Shown here: piece after piece, positions 1-8,567 of the stretch
Layout: each line of letters opens with the position of its first letter
How positions within the stretch are numbered: position 1 is the stretch's first letter
From: an alpha proteobacterium BAL199
GTDB taxonomy: Bacteria; Pseudomonadota; Alphaproteobacteria; Thalassobaculales; Thalassobaculaceae
Reading direction: 5' to 3'
NCBI GenBank assembly: GCA_000171835.1
Contig: ABHC01000015.1
Location: 1-64,000 of the forward strand
DNA: 64,000 nt
Notes under the pieces: generated by a model
Database searches by the model: none
What the model was told of the DNA's origin: nothing
The model's input: only the letters and a program-made list of their open reading frames with translations
Made by a program: the position numbers and the translations under genes

Positions 1-1030
1 ACGACTTGGCTTCCGACTTGGAATCGTAACGCTTCTGCCACTCCTCGAGGATGGTCTTGCGGTTGTTGGCCGCCCACTCGAAGTCGTTGTCGATCATCTT
101 ATCGATGACGTTCGGCGGGAAGTTCGCCACCGGCTTGGCCACACCCGGATACGCCACGACCGCGTAGCCGGTGTTGTACATCTCGTTGGCCTTCTTGGTG
201 ATGGTCCAGTCCGCCAGGGTCTTTGCGGCATCCAGCTTGGACGTGCCGGCAATGATCGCGGTCGCTTCCATGTCCCAGCCAATACCTTCGGACGGGATGA
301 TCACCTCGATCGGAGCGCCGTTGGCCTTCTCCTTGGCGCCGCGGAAGGCGAAGGACACGCCGATCGTGGTCTCGCCCGCGCCGGCCATCTTGCACGGCTT
401 GGAGCCGGAGTGGGTGTAGCGGCCGATATTCTCATGCAGGGCGTCCATGTACTTCCAGCCGCCGTCCTTGCCGAACAGCTGCAGCCAGCTTGAGACGTCC
501 AGGAAGCCGGTGCCCGAGGAGTTCGGGTTCGGCATGATCACGTGACCCTTGTACTCGGGCTTGGTTAGGTCCTGCCAGGAGGTCGGGGCCTTCAGGCCGG
601 CCTTGCCGCCCTCGACCGTGTTGTAGCAGATCGCCGCCACCCAGGCGTCCATGCCCGTCCAGGTCGGCGGGTTGGACTTGTCGACGAATTTCTTGTCGAG
701 CTTCTCCACACCCTTCGGCGCGTACGGCTCCAACATGCCCTCGGACTTCAGCAGCAGCAGCGAGGTGGCCGCCAGCCCCCAGACCACATCGGCCTGCGGG
801 TTGTTCTTCTCGGCCAGCAGCTTGGCGGTGACGACACCGGTCGAATCACGCACCCAGTTGATCTTGATATCCGGATGATCGGCGTTGAACGCCTCAGCGT
901 AGCGCTTCAGATCTTCGGCTTCGACCGCCGTGTAGACCGTCAACGTGGTCTCGGCATGCGCGATGCCGACCAGCGACGCCAGCGCGAACGCGCCGCCAGC
1001 GACGGTCGACTTGAACCCCCGTACAGTCAT
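1..1030 (-). CDS. phnS2: 2-aminoethylphosphonate ABC transporter substrate-binding protein (3' truncated by window edge)
   Basis: Periplasmic binding protein that would deliver 2-aminoethylphosphonate to an ABC importer. Translation from the ATG at 1030 gives a signal peptide (about residues 1-26, ending in AHA) followed by TVYTAVEAEDLKRY, then WVRDSTGVVTAKLLAEK and NPQADVVWGLA. These blocks are typical of the PhnS2 subgroup (TIGR03261) of iron/phosphonate-type binding proteins. About 343 codons are present and the stop lies beyond base 1, so most of the protein is here. A GGGGAG ribosome binding site lies 8 bases before the start. Two dyads lie upstream (1129-1168). Permease and ATPase genes would be expected off the left edge. 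The family call is firm; the substrate rests on subgroup resemblance. Confidence 0.85.
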   Translation of the reverse strand, partial: MTVRGFKSTVAGGAFALASLVGIAHAETTLTVYTAVEAEDLKRYAEAFNADHPDIKINWVRDSTGVVTAKLLAEKNNPQADVVWGLAATSLLLLKSEGMLEPYAPKGVEKLDKKFVDKSNPPTWTGMDAWVAAICYNTVEGGKAGLKAPTSWQDLTKPEYKGHVIMPNPNSSGTGFLDVSSWLQLFGKDGGWKYMDALHENIGRYTHSGSKPCKMAGAGETTIGVSFAFRGAKEKANGAPIEVIIPSEGIGWDMEATAIIAGTSKLDAAKTLADWTITKKANEMYNTGYAVVAYPGVAKPVANFPPNVIDKMIDNDFEWAANNRKTILEEWQKRYDSKSEAKS

Positions 1031-1128
1031 CTCCGACTCCCCTTGCTTGTTAAGGCTGAACGCAACAACGGCCGCCGCCTGCAAAGCAGCGTCCCTGGCG
1101 GCGTTCCCTCGCCCGTGCAGGCAGTGTC

Positions 1129-1168
1129 CACGACAGGTCGTGTCTCTTTGGTGACTCTGTCATGACAG
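1129..1168. promoter_or_regulatory. Two palindromes upstream of phnS2
   Basis: CACGAC-AG-GTCGTG (1129-1142) is a perfect 6+2+6 inverted repeat, and CTGTCATGACAG (1157-1168) is a perfect 12-base palindrome. Both lie 99 to 138 bases upstream of the phnS2 start, in a gene-free stretch. They could be operators for the regulator of the phosphonate operon, which is not in this window. The rest of 1031-1454 shows no convincing gene. Confidence 0.35.
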
Positions 1169-1454
1169 TCTCGTGACGGTCGCGTTTCACTCAAGCACGC
1201 GATTCTCCCTGTCTGCCGAGACGATCATTCCGCCCGGTTCGACGGAAGTCAAATTGTTCGGCATTGCACCTATCGAGCACCAGCGCCGTTAGGCACCGTC
1301 GATCTGGGAACTTGTGTGGGGTGCTTGCCCGCGGATGACGAAGGGCGCAGGTCTTCCAAATCGTTCGCAACGCTAGGCGCACTGACGGGTTATGTTCCGA
1401 ACCACATTGATGACAGGCACAGTCAGTCGCATGCGCACACCGACCACTGCGGCC

Positions 1455-1910
1455 ATGTTCCGCGCCCTCCTGATCGCCCTGTGTTGCGCGTGGCTCACCG
1501 GCACGGCGGCCGCGCAGTCCAATCAGGTGCGCGACGCCCAGCAGCGCCTGGAAGCGCTCGGGCATTCCCCCGGGCAGATCGACGGCCTTATGGGTCCGCA
1601 GACTCGCGACGCGCTACGCGCATTCCAGCAGGACAAAAGCCTGCCTGCCACCGGCGAGTTGGACTGGGAGACTAGGCTTGCGCTGTCGGCCAGCGTCCGG
1701 TCGATCGACGACGCCAAGCCCGCTCCGAAACCGCGCAGCGCCCCCGTGCCGCAGGTCGCGATCAGTTCGCTGAACCCGCCCGGACACCCGGACATCCGTT
1801 CAAGCGAGCCGAGTCCACCTGACGCCGTCACAACAGTCGAAGGGATTGTCTCGTCAGAGATCGTGCAGCAAGCCGGCGGGCCGGAGCCGGCGCGAAACAC
1901 TGCAGGATAG
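1455..1910 (+). CDS. Peptidoglycan-binding domain protein, N-terminal part before an in-frame TAG
   Basis: 151 codons to the TAG at 1908-1910. Residues 1-20 form a signal peptide (MFRALLIALCC... ending TAAAQ). Residues about 24-76 are a PG_binding_1 domain (AQQRLEALGHSPGQIDGLMG, then TRDALRAFQQDKSLPATG), which binds cell-wall peptidoglycan. A Pro/Ser-rich linker follows. I chose the ATG at 1455 because the signal peptide starts there; ATGs at 1392 and 1431 are in frame but add an unlikely leader. Reading straight on past the TAG in the same frame gives a linker and one clear membrane helix, so the protein was probably longer (see 1911-2096). Confidence 0.75.
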   Translation: MFRALLIALCCAWLTGTAAAQSNQVRDAQQRLEALGHSPGQIDGLMGPQTRDALRAFQQDKSLPATGELDWETRLALSASVRSIDDAKPAPKPRSAPVPQVAISSLNPPGHPDIRSSEPSPPDAVTTVEGIVSSEIVQQAGGPEPARNTAG

Positions 1911-2096
1911 ACGGATCGCCTCGATCAGGAGACCGGACCTGCCCTCACCGTCGCGTCGGATGGCAATGACAGCCTCTTGTCGATCGGGGCGGCGATCATC
2001 CTCGGTCTGGCCGCGACAGCCACCTGGCTCGCCCTGCTGCTCTGGGTACTGCGCCAGCGCGCGCGACGCGCAAATGCCTCCGTTGGAGGAGAATGA
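1911..2096 (+). pseudogene. C-terminal membrane segment cut off from the peptidoglycan-binding protein
   Basis: This stretch continues the frame of the upstream gene without a base shift after the TAG at 1908-1910 and ends at TGA 2094-2096. It encodes about 61 residues: a short polar linker (TDRLDQETGPALTVASDG), a hydrophobic helix (LLSIGAAIILGLAA, then WLALLLWVL) and a basic tail (RQRARRAN). The positive-inside pattern suggests a C-terminal membrane anchor for a periplasmic peptidoglycan-binding domain. There is no start codon with a good ribosome binding site of its own. Explanations are a nonsense mutation, a sequencing error or amber readthrough; the first two are more likely. Confidence 0.55.
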
Positions 2097-2151
2097 GAGC
2101 AACAGCCGAGCCGATTCATCCGGTCAACTCAATGGAGATCAGGTCGGCTGG

Positions 2152-3894
2152 TCACTTCGGTTGGAGCTTCGTGCCGTCGGCAATGAACACCGTCAACCGA
2201 ACAGGCTTTCCGCGCGTGTAATTGAATGCGGAAATCGGCTCGCCAACCGCTTGAACGCCCACACCCGCGGCGACGGCCGCAGCAAGGAAATCCTGCTTGT
2301 CGCGGTCGGTCGTGACCGCGATACCGCAGCCTGAATTGCTTCGCAGCAACTCGGCAGCATCCACAGGGTCCCCAAGTCCAGTATCAGTACCCAGATAGAA
2401 CACCGCGCTCGGCTCGGCATACCCGGTGATCGCGACCGGCTTGCGATCACAACCCGAAAGATCGTCGACAGCACGAGCCAGTGATCGTGACGGCCACAAC
2501 ATATTAAGTGCCGGAATCACTGTTTGAAACGTAACTCCGAAGAATATGACAACAGCGCCTACCAGCGCGAGCGAGCGCCCAACCGAGATCCGACGCAGGG
2601 TCCAGCACCCCGCTCCCAGCGCAACCAATCCCAACAGGGAGGCCCAGGGCGCGGTGCCAATCCAACGACCGGCGTAGCGCGTGAATTCGCGTCCCGTGAG
2701 GTCCTGAACGAGTGACGAGCCCCAGCCGGTTGAAACCATGGTTCCCACCGTTGGAACCAGCGCCAACGCTACCGTCACCACCACGAAAACCCCGACCGCC
2801 ACCCGGTGCGCCCACCGCCACCGTCCCTCGGGCTTGAAGCCGGCCGCCAGCACCAGCCCAACCAGGACCGCCAGCGCCGGATAGGTCGGCATGGTGTAAT
2901 GCGGCAGCTTGGTCGCAACCGCCTCGAACACCACGAAGGTCGGCACGAGCCAGCAGATCAGGAAGCGGATGTCATCTTCGCGCCGCCGGGCCCAGGCCAG
3001 CGCCGCCGCCGCCCCGGCCAGCAGGGCACCCGGCCAGAACGCCACGAACAGCGCGACCAGATGGTATCCCGGAGGCGCACCATGGGCGCGGTCACCGGTC
3101 GCCACTTTGCCCATCAGCGACCGGCCGATCGCCTCCTCGATGTAGGCCGGTCCGACCTTCATCGTGATCGCGGTCAGCCAGGGCAGTACCAGCGCTAGGG
3201 TCAGGCCGATGCCCGGCAGGAACCGCAGGCGGCGCAGCAGCACCCGGTCGCGCCGCCACAGACACAACACGGCAATCGTCAGCCCGACCACCAGGGTGAT
3301 CAGCGGTCCCTTGATCAGCACGCCGACCCCGTGGGCCAACCAGAACACCAACGGCGCGCCCCAGAACGCCGGACGGTCGTCGCTCAGCTTGGTCAACCGG
3401 TACAACGCGGCCTGCGCCACCGCCACGGTCGCCAGCAGCAGCGCGTCGCTGCGCGCGGTGCGGGATTCCACAGCTACCACCAGCGAGGTCGCCAGCAACA
3501 CGCCGGCCGCCACTCCGGCCGCCGGGCCGCCGATACGCGCGCCGATCCACGCGGTCGCCAGCACCGCAATCACCCCGGCGATGAACGACGGCAGTCGGTA
3601 GGCCCAGACCGGCGCATCAACCCCGCCGAACAGCTGTGCGCTGGCAGCCTTCACCCAGTAGGTGCCGGCCGGATAGCCGTAGCGCGTCGCCTCCTGCAGG
3701 CGGATGTCGACGTAGTCGCCGGTTTCCATCATCTGCTTGGTGGCCTGCAGGTAGCGGCCCTCGTCGCGGTCCATCACCGGAATGGCGGTGATCCCCGGGA
3801 ACAGCGCCGCCACGGCGATCAGCAGCACCAGCAGCCAGGCCCGCCAGGACAGGCCGCTCGGCCCGTCGCCGGCCATCCACGCGGTCGCGGTCAC
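2152..3894 (-). CDS. GT39/ArnT-like membrane glycosyltransferase
   Basis: 580 residues with many hydrophobic helices, typical of the PMT_2/ArnT family that transfers a sugar from a polyprenyl-phosphate donor on the periplasmic side of the inner membrane. The first periplasmic loop has the acidic motif MDRDEGRY (residues 41-48), where the catalytic aspartate/glutamate pair sits in this family. A further conserved stretch reads GYPAGTYWVKAASAQLFGG. The start overlaps the end of the GT2 gene by four bases (3891-3894), so the two are translationally coupled: GT2 probably makes the lipid-linked sugar that this enzyme uses. The acceptor (lipid A, LPS core or protein) cannot be told from sequence. 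Confidence 0.85.
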   Translation of the reverse strand: MTATAWMAGDGPSGLSWRAWLLVLLIAVAALFPGITAIPVMDRDEGRYLQATKQMMETGDYVDIRLQEATRYGYPAGTYWVKAASAQLFGGVDAPVWAYRLPSFIAGVIAVLATAWIGARIGGPAAGVAAGVLLATSLVVAVESRTARSDALLLATVAVAQAALYRLTKLSDDRPAFWGAPLVFWLAHGVGVLIKGPLITLVVGLTIAVLCLWRRDRVLLRRLRFLPGIGLTLALVLPWLTAITMKVGPAYIEEAIGRSLMGKVATGDRAHGAPPGYHLVALFVAFWPGALLAGAAAALAWARRREDDIRFLICWLVPTFVVFEAVATKLPHYTMPTYPALAVLVGLVLAAGFKPEGRWRWAHRVAVGVFVVVTVALALVPTVGTMVSTGWGSSLVQDLTGREFTRYAGRWIGTAPWASLLGLVALGAGCWTLRRISVGRSLALVGAVVIFFGVTFQTVIPALNMLWPSRSLARAVDDLSGCDRKPVAITGYAEPSAVFYLGTDTGLGDPVDAAELLRSNSGCGIAVTTDRDKQDFLAAAVAAGVGVQAVGEPISAFNYTRGKPVRLTVFIADGTKLQPK

Positions 3895-4664
3895 CCGCCA
3901 TCTCCATCCCGCTCGAACGGCAGGGCGCCGATGCTGGTGCGGCGCAGCAGCCAGTACACCCCCAGGAGGTCAACGATGCCGACAAGCGCACGCCGCAGGT
4001 TGGTGTACTTCGACTGACCGGAAATCCGCGGCCGGTCATCGACCGAGACGTTGACCACGTCGAAGCCGTAGCGCCGAACCAGCGCCGGCATATAGCGGTG
4101 CAGGCTGTCGAAATACGGCAACACCAGGAACAGTTCGCGCGGGATCAGCTTCAGTCCGCAGGCGGTGTCCGGGCAATCGTCGCGCAACGCCGCCTTGCGG
4201 ATCGCGTTGGCCAGGCGCGAGGCGACCAGCCGGGCCGCACCGGCGGTGCGGCGACGACGGTTTCCGGCGACCAGTCCGACCGAGCCGATGCGGCCCAAGT
4301 CGACGCGACCGGCCATCGCCACCAAATCGGAAGGATCGTTCTCGCCGTCGCCGTCGATGGTCGCGACCCAGCGCGACCGGGCGGCGAACATGCCGGTGCG
4401 GAGCGCCGAGCTCTTGCCGCAGCGGCTGGAGTGCCGGATCAGCCGGATCCGCGGCTCGACGCTCGCAGCGGCCTCCACCACATCGGCCGATCCGTCGACG
4501 CTGCCGTCGTCGACCACCACGATATCGAGAGCGTAGGCATCGCCCGCCTTCGCCAGAAGTTCGCGCAGCACGACCGGAATGCTCTCCGCCTCGTCACACA
4601 CCGGAATGACGACGGACAGCGCGGGGCGCTTGGAGCCGGGTCGGGATTCACCGCCATCGGTCAT
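3891..4664 (-). CDS. Family 2 glycosyltransferase (polyprenyl-phosphate sugar synthase-like)
   Basis: 257 residues. The GT-A fold signatures are all visible: SVVIPVCDEAESIP at about 17-30, VVDDGSVDGS at 51-59, and the metal-binding DxD as DGDGENDP at 104-111. The sequence resembles dolichol-phosphate mannose synthases and DPMS-like bacterial enzymes, which load a sugar from a nucleotide donor onto undecaprenyl phosphate at the cytoplasmic face. There is no long C-terminal membrane domain, only a modest hydrophobic stretch (LVGIVDLLGVYWLL). Directly coupled to the ArnT-like gene. The sugar is unknown. Confidence 0.85.
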   Translation of the reverse strand: MTDGGESRPGSKRPALSVVIPVCDEAESIPVVLRELLAKAGDAYALDIVVVDDGSVDGSADVVEAAASVEPRIRLIRHSSRCGKSSALRTGMFAARSRWVATIDGDGENDPSDLVAMAGRVDLGRIGSVGLVAGNRRRRTAGAARLVASRLANAIRKAALRDDCPDTACGLKLIPRELFLVLPYFDSLHRYMPALVRRYGFDVVNVSVDDRPRISGQSKYTNLRRALVGIVDLLGVYWLLRRTSIGALPFERDGDGG

Positions 4665-4744
4665 CGCAGGGCCGTGCCTTTCCGCAGAATCGGGTCAGCC
4701 TCGGCAAGCCGCAGATCGGCACCAAGACGCGCCCTCACCTAGCA

Positions 4745-5764
4745 TCACCGGAGCCGATCGAACAGCGCGAGATAGTTCTGCACACAGATCTCACGGGTGA
4801 ACTCGTCCGCGTGCCGCTGCGAGCCGGCCGTCACCAGCCGCGCCGCCAGTGCCTTGTCCTCGATCACCCGCCAGAGATCATGCGCCAGCGCATCGACGTC
4901 ATTACGCGGCACCACCAGGGCATCCTGCTCCGGCCGCACCAGTTCCGCCGGACCGTCGGCGTCCGAACACACCAGCGGCTTGCCGTAGGCCCAGGCTTCC
5001 AGGCTGACGGTGCCGAACGGCTCGTGCCGGGACGGGAAGGCCACCACATCGGCGGCGCGGAAGAACGGCGCGGTGGCGACCTGCCAGCCCAGGAATCGCA
5101 CCCGTGGCGCGACGCCGAGTTCGTTCGCCAGTTTGATCAGTTCGACCTTGTCCGGCCCGTCGCCGGCGATCCACAGATAGACACCGTCCAGTTGGGCGAT
5201 CGCCTTCAGCAGGATGTCCATCGCCTTGGCGGTGTGCAGGCGGCCGGGCGTGAACACCAGCGGTGCGTCGGTCGGCGTGTCATAGGCCGCCCGGTCGGCC
5301 GCCGGTGCGTCGCCCGCCTCGGCGAAATTGCCGATGTAGTGCGCCCGACCGGCTGGCCAACCGTTGGCGATCACATGGTTGCGTATGCCATGGGAGATGC
5401 AGATCAGATGGTCGCAACGCCGGTAGTACTTGAGGTCATAGAACCCGCCGAGCCGGGCCAGCTTCAGATGCCGGCCGTCCGGCATGCGGTCGGCTGCACG
5501 GTTCATGAAGGCCAGCGCGATGTCCGGATCGAAGTCCACCACCTCCCGGCGAAGCACCGACCGCGTGCCGAAATCAAACCATCGGGCAAACGCCGCCTCG
5601 CGCACCGGCACCCCGGAGTCGCGCAGGATCGCCGCGCGCTTCGGATTGCGGCGGATCACCGTCCGCTGCTCGATGCCGGCCGCCGCGAACGCTGTGACCA
5701 AGGAGACAAAGAACGTCTCGGCGCCGCCGGTCGGCGCGCCCGCCAAGGTCGAAAGTATCCGCAA
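4745..5764 (-). CDS. Family 4 glycosyltransferase
   Basis: 339 residues with a GT-B layout. The N-terminal acceptor domain starts MRILSTLAGAPTGGAETFF, with the glycine-rich GGAE turn usual in GT4 enzymes. The C-terminal donor domain carries FTPGRLHTAKAMDILLKAI, GDGPDKVELIKLA and the EX7E-type motif PSRHEPFGTVSLEAWAYGKP. It would transfer a sugar from a nucleotide donor to a cell-envelope glycan. It lies 80 bases upstream of the GT2 gene on the same strand and probably belongs to the same transcription unit as GT2 and the ArnT-like enzyme. Confidence 0.85.
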   Translation of the reverse strand: MRILSTLAGAPTGGAETFFVSLVTAFAAAGIEQRTVIRRNPKRAAILRDSGVPVREAAFARWFDFGTRSVLRREVVDFDPDIALAFMNRAADRMPDGRHLKLARLGGFYDLKYYRRCDHLICISHGIRNHVIANGWPAGRAHYIGNFAEAGDAPAADRAAYDTPTDAPLVFTPGRLHTAKAMDILLKAIAQLDGVYLWIAGDGPDKVELIKLANELGVAPRVRFLGWQVATAPFFRAADVVAFPSRHEPFGTVSLEAWAYGKPLVCSDADGPAELVRPEQDALVVPRNDVDALAHDLWRVIEDKALAARLVTAGSQRHADEFTREICVQNYLALFDRLR

Positions 5765-5849
5765 ACCAATCCCCTGAACGCCATGCCGACCACCAAACCG
5801 GCCAGCGCCAAGCTGCCCGAAGGCGTCGCCGATATCAACCGGCCGGCGA

Positions 5850-6692
5850 CTACTTCATGGTCGCCAGAAAGGCGATGCCGACCGCCACGACGGCAGCGGC
5901 TCCGCAGCGCTGGCGCCAATGGCTCTCCCCCAACAGCAGGGTGCCGATCAGGGCGGCGATGATCACACTGGACTCCCGCACCGCCGAGATCGCCGCCAGC
6001 GGCGCCAGGGTCGCGGCGTAGATCACGAAGGAATAAGCGGCAACCGACAGCAACCCTCCGGCCAGGCCCTTGACCACGCCGGATGCGGGGATCGCCCGCA
6101 ACGTCCGGCGTCGGCGCAGCAGCACGAACAGGGTGACCGGAAACTCCCAGACGAACAGCCAGCCCATATAGGCGAACGGCGATCCGGATACCCGCACGCC
6201 CATGCCATCAACCACGCTGTAGGCGGCGATGATCATTCCAGTCGCCACCGTGAAGAACAGGGTCGGCGGGTGATCCCACATCCCGCCGCGGCGCGACAAG
6301 GCGATCGCCGAAATTCCGACCGACGTCAGCAGAATCGCAGCCCATCCGGCGGTAGACAGCGCCTCACCCGCGAACGTCCAGGCACCCAAGGCTACGAGCA
6401 ACGGCGCCAGCCCGCGCGCCAACGGGTAGACTTGGCTGAGGTCGCCAACCCGGTAAGCATGGTGCAGGCAGATGTAGTAGCCGTAGTGCAGCAGGGTCGA
6501 TGCCAGGATGAACGGCCAACTCGCCGGGTCCGGAATGCCAGCGAATCCGATCATCACGGCGCCGACCGCGGTGTGCGCCAGCGCGATCAGTGCCAGCACC
6601 ACCGCGCGGTCCATGCCGACCTTCACGATGGCGTTCCAACTCGCGTGCATGACCGCCGCAATCAGCGTCAGAACCAGAGCTTCGAACGGCAT
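5850..6692 (-). CDS. EamA/DMT-family membrane transporter
   Basis: 280 residues from the ATG at 6692. About ten hydrophobic helices form two repeats, as in the drug/metabolite transporter superfamily. Recognisable EamA features are MHASWNAIVK near the start and the second repeat around PLAAISAVRESSVIIAALIG followed by LLGESHWRQR. An in-frame ATG at 6737 would add 15 polar residues; I prefer 6692 because the first helix begins right after it. The gene lies between the matrixin-like gene and the GT4 gene on the same strand. Some DMT proteins flip lipid-linked sugars, which would fit the neighbouring glycosyltransferases, but the sequence alone does not show this. Confidence 0.8.
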   Translation of the reverse strand: MPFEALVLTLIAAVMHASWNAIVKVGMDRAVVLALIALAHTAVGAVMIGFAGIPDPASWPFILASTLLHYGYYICLHHAYRVGDLSQVYPLARGLAPLLVALGAWTFAGEALSTAGWAAILLTSVGISAIALSRRGGMWDHPPTLFFTVATGMIIAAYSVVDGMGVRVSGSPFAYMGWLFVWEFPVTLFVLLRRRRTLRAIPASGVVKGLAGGLLSVAAYSFVIYAATLAPLAAISAVRESSVIIAALIGTLLLGESHWRQRCGAAAVVAVGIAFLATMK

Positions 6693-6796
6693 CGGAAATC
6701 CATCGGACAGCGGCGCACGCCGCGCCGTCCCTTCCATACATCGAAAATCATCGAAATGTCAGGGCGGCGTCGACCTCAACGATCGCCATGCTGCCG

Positions 6797-7591
6797 TCAG
6801 CACGCGGAGTCGCGTGGCGTAAGAGCGGTTCTTCTTGGTTCGGCTCCGCAGTGCGCAGCGGCGTGCGGGGCAACCAAGTCCGCCGCAACGGAGGGCAGCA
6901 ACGGCGGGTTTGCGGCCGTTCGACCGATCGGCCCGTACAGCATGACAGCGCCCGCTATATCGCCAGGCTGCAGTTCGCGGAACTGCTCGTCGTAGCGGAA
7001 CGACATCAGTTGCCCCGACGGGCCAGGGTGGTCTAGGCCGATGGCGTGGCCGATCTCATGCGCCAGCGCGTAGCGAAGATCGTAGACCGAGACATCGCCG
7101 CCGAAACCGACCTTCCACGGCTTCTCCGGGTTCAGGCAGACAAGAGACCGTCGAATGGTGCGAACGTCGCCGGGACCGTTCGGCTCGTAAGAGACGTCGG
7201 CAAAGGCGACATCGCGCGGCTGGGTCTGGGCGCCGATCAGGATCTGGGCGACTGCGGGGTCATCAATCCGATTGAAACGGATGTTTGCCGATGCCTGCCA
7301 CATCGCAAAGGCGGCCTCCGCCTCGCGCTCCAACACCGCGGCCGGGATCGCCGATCGGGTCAGCAACCCGTCGAGCGCCTGCATGTCGCGGCAGTTCCGA
7401 GCCTCGGTATTGTGCACCGTCCCTGTGGCGAAAGCGTATGTCACCGTTGTTCCGGCTCCGGATTGCGGAGCGCCCCATTTGACTCGAAAGCTGTCGAGCT
7501 GCAGCCAGTTGAACTGTGGTCCGGCAACCGCTCCGCCTATCCAGAGTGCGAGCCCTGATGCGACAAGCGGTACAATCAATCGGTTCAACAC
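6797..7591 (-). CDS. Secreted matrixin-like (M10) zinc metalloprotease
   Basis: 264 residues. A signal peptide covers about 1-23 (MLNRLIVPLVASGLALWIGG). The zinc motif HEIGHAIGLDH sits at 178-188, with the three histidine ligands and the catalytic glutamate E179, and LMSFRYDE downstream supplies the Met-turn. The layout matches the catalytic domain of matrixin/astacin-like metzincins, without hemopexin or calcium-repeat domains, so it is a small stand-alone periplasmic or secreted protease. The substrate is unknown. The tail (about 225-264) is low-complexity and cysteine-containing. It is upstream of the EamA and glycosyltransferase genes on the same strand. Confidence 0.85.
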   Translation of the reverse strand: MLNRLIVPLVASGLALWIGGAVAGPQFNWLQLDSFRVKWGAPQSGAGTTVTYAFATGTVHNTEARNCRDMQALDGLLTRSAIPAAVLEREAEAAFAMWQASANIRFNRIDDPAVAQILIGAQTQPRDVAFADVSYEPNGPGDVRTIRRSLVCLNPEKPWKVGFGGDVSVYDLRYALAHEIGHAIGLDHPGPSGQLMSFRYDEQFRELQPGDIAGAVMLYGPIGRTAANPPLLPSVAADLVAPHAAAHCGAEPRRTALTPRDSAC

Positions 7592-7791
7592 TGGCGCTTC
7601 CCATGCCTACCGAACACACCGACCTCTGGAGCCCTGCTGGCTTCCCACCTGCGAGATCGGCTCCCCCTCGGGAGGCACGAACCCTAACGGCTGGCCGGTA
7701 AACGTACGGTAAACAAGTGACGCCCGACGCGATCGGCGGCGCGATGCTAACCAACATGGCGCCGCCGAAAAAGCGCGTTGTTGAAGCGCGA

Positions 7792-7817
7792 ACGGCCGCC
7801 CCGGTTGGGGCGGCCGT
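7792..7817 (-). terminator. Strong GC hairpin, probable terminator of the PRC-barrel gene
   Basis: ACGGCCGCCCC (7792-7802), loop GGTT, GGGGCGGCCGT (7807-7817): a perfect 11-base-pair stem with a four-base loop. It lies 50 bases past the stop of the minus-strand PRC-barrel gene. A short T run follows farther out on the minus strand. The rest of 7592-7866 shows no gene. Confidence 0.65.
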
Positions 7818-7866
7818 CGACCGTCATTTTAGCCTGCCAGGCTTCAATCAAGGAGCCCGGTGCATG

Positions 7867-8409
7867 TTACTGCTTGGGAAGCGTACCCGTGGTCGGTGCC
7901 GGGGTGGACATCTTCTGCTGCTGCTCCACCTTGATATCGACCAAGGTCTTGTACTTCGGCATCTCCGCAAGTTCTTCCTTGGACATGTTGATCATCGCGA
8001 CCGCGGAGCCGTCGGTCTCCTGCACGTCAAGCGCATCCCAGGCGACACCGACATCCTTGGCACCAAGGCCAAGGAGCCCGCCGACCGACAGCACCGCGCC
8101 GACAATCTTGTTCTGGTCGTCAAGGATCAGATCGGCGACTTCACCAATGGATGCGCCGTCGGGCCCGACTACCTTCATGCCAAGCAGATCGGACGACAGA
8201 ACCTGACCGTCCTCCTGGACGGTCAGCGTGCCGCCAGCGCTCGTCGTGGTCGACGCCCCGGTCGACGGGGCCGGCTCGGTCGGAGCAGCCTGGGTCGGTG
8301 GCGACGACGGATCAGTGGTAGGAGACGGGGTCGTGCTCTGGGCAAACGCTGGGGTCGCCAACGCCAACGCAATTGCCGAAGTCATGGCAAGTCGGGACCA
8401 ATTGGTCAT
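7867..8409 (-). CDS. PRC-barrel domain protein, exported
   Basis: 180 residues from the ATG at 8409, chosen because AGGAGGAAAG sits 5 bases before it; an ATG at 8430 is in frame but lacks a site. Residues 1-23 form a signal peptide (ending TPAFAQS). A Thr/Ser/Pro-rich linker (24-60) leads to a PRC-barrel domain at about 70-160 (VLSSDLLGMKVVGPDG, ASIGEVADLILDDQNKIVG, VGVAWDALDV). PRC-barrels bind partner proteins or RNA; exported ones are common in alphaproteobacteria but their function is largely unknown. A group of dyads lies upstream at 8506-8549. Confidence 0.8.
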   Translation of the reverse strand: MTNWSRLAMTSAIALALATPAFAQSTTPSPTTDPSSPPTQAAPTEPAPSTGASTTTSAGGTLTVQEDGQVLSSDLLGMKVVGPDGASIGEVADLILDDQNKIVGAVLSVGGLLGLGAKDVGVAWDALDVQETDGSAVAMINMSKEELAEMPKYKTLVDIKVEQQQKMSTPAPTTGTLPKQ

Positions 8410-8505
8410 TATCTTTCCTCCTGCGCTCATCCATCCCGCTGCGTTTGGCCGTTCCCTTCGATTGACTTGGCGACAAGACCTGGACAGTTCAACGAAGGGC
8501 CGAAA

Positions 8506-8549
8506 CTTGTCTCAGACAAGACACGGATCCGTCACAACTGATGTTCAGT
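8506..8549. promoter_or_regulatory. Cluster of three dyads upstream of the PRC-barrel gene
   Basis: Three perfect inverted repeats follow each other: CTTGTCT-C-AGACAAG (8506-8520), ACGGATCCGT (8523-8532) and ACTGA-TGT-TCAGT (8537-8549). They lie 97-140 bases upstream of the PRC-barrel start and just past the stop of the SpoIIE-type gene. They may be operators, a terminator for the phosphatase gene, or both. Confidence 0.35.
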
Positions 8550-8567
8550 GGTCAGTCTGCCCTGTCG

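Noticed and set aside
1191-1565. 124-codon minus-strand frame over the start of the peptidoglycan-binding gene
   Set aside because: No domain, no ribosome binding site, and it overlaps a gene with a signal peptide and clear domain.
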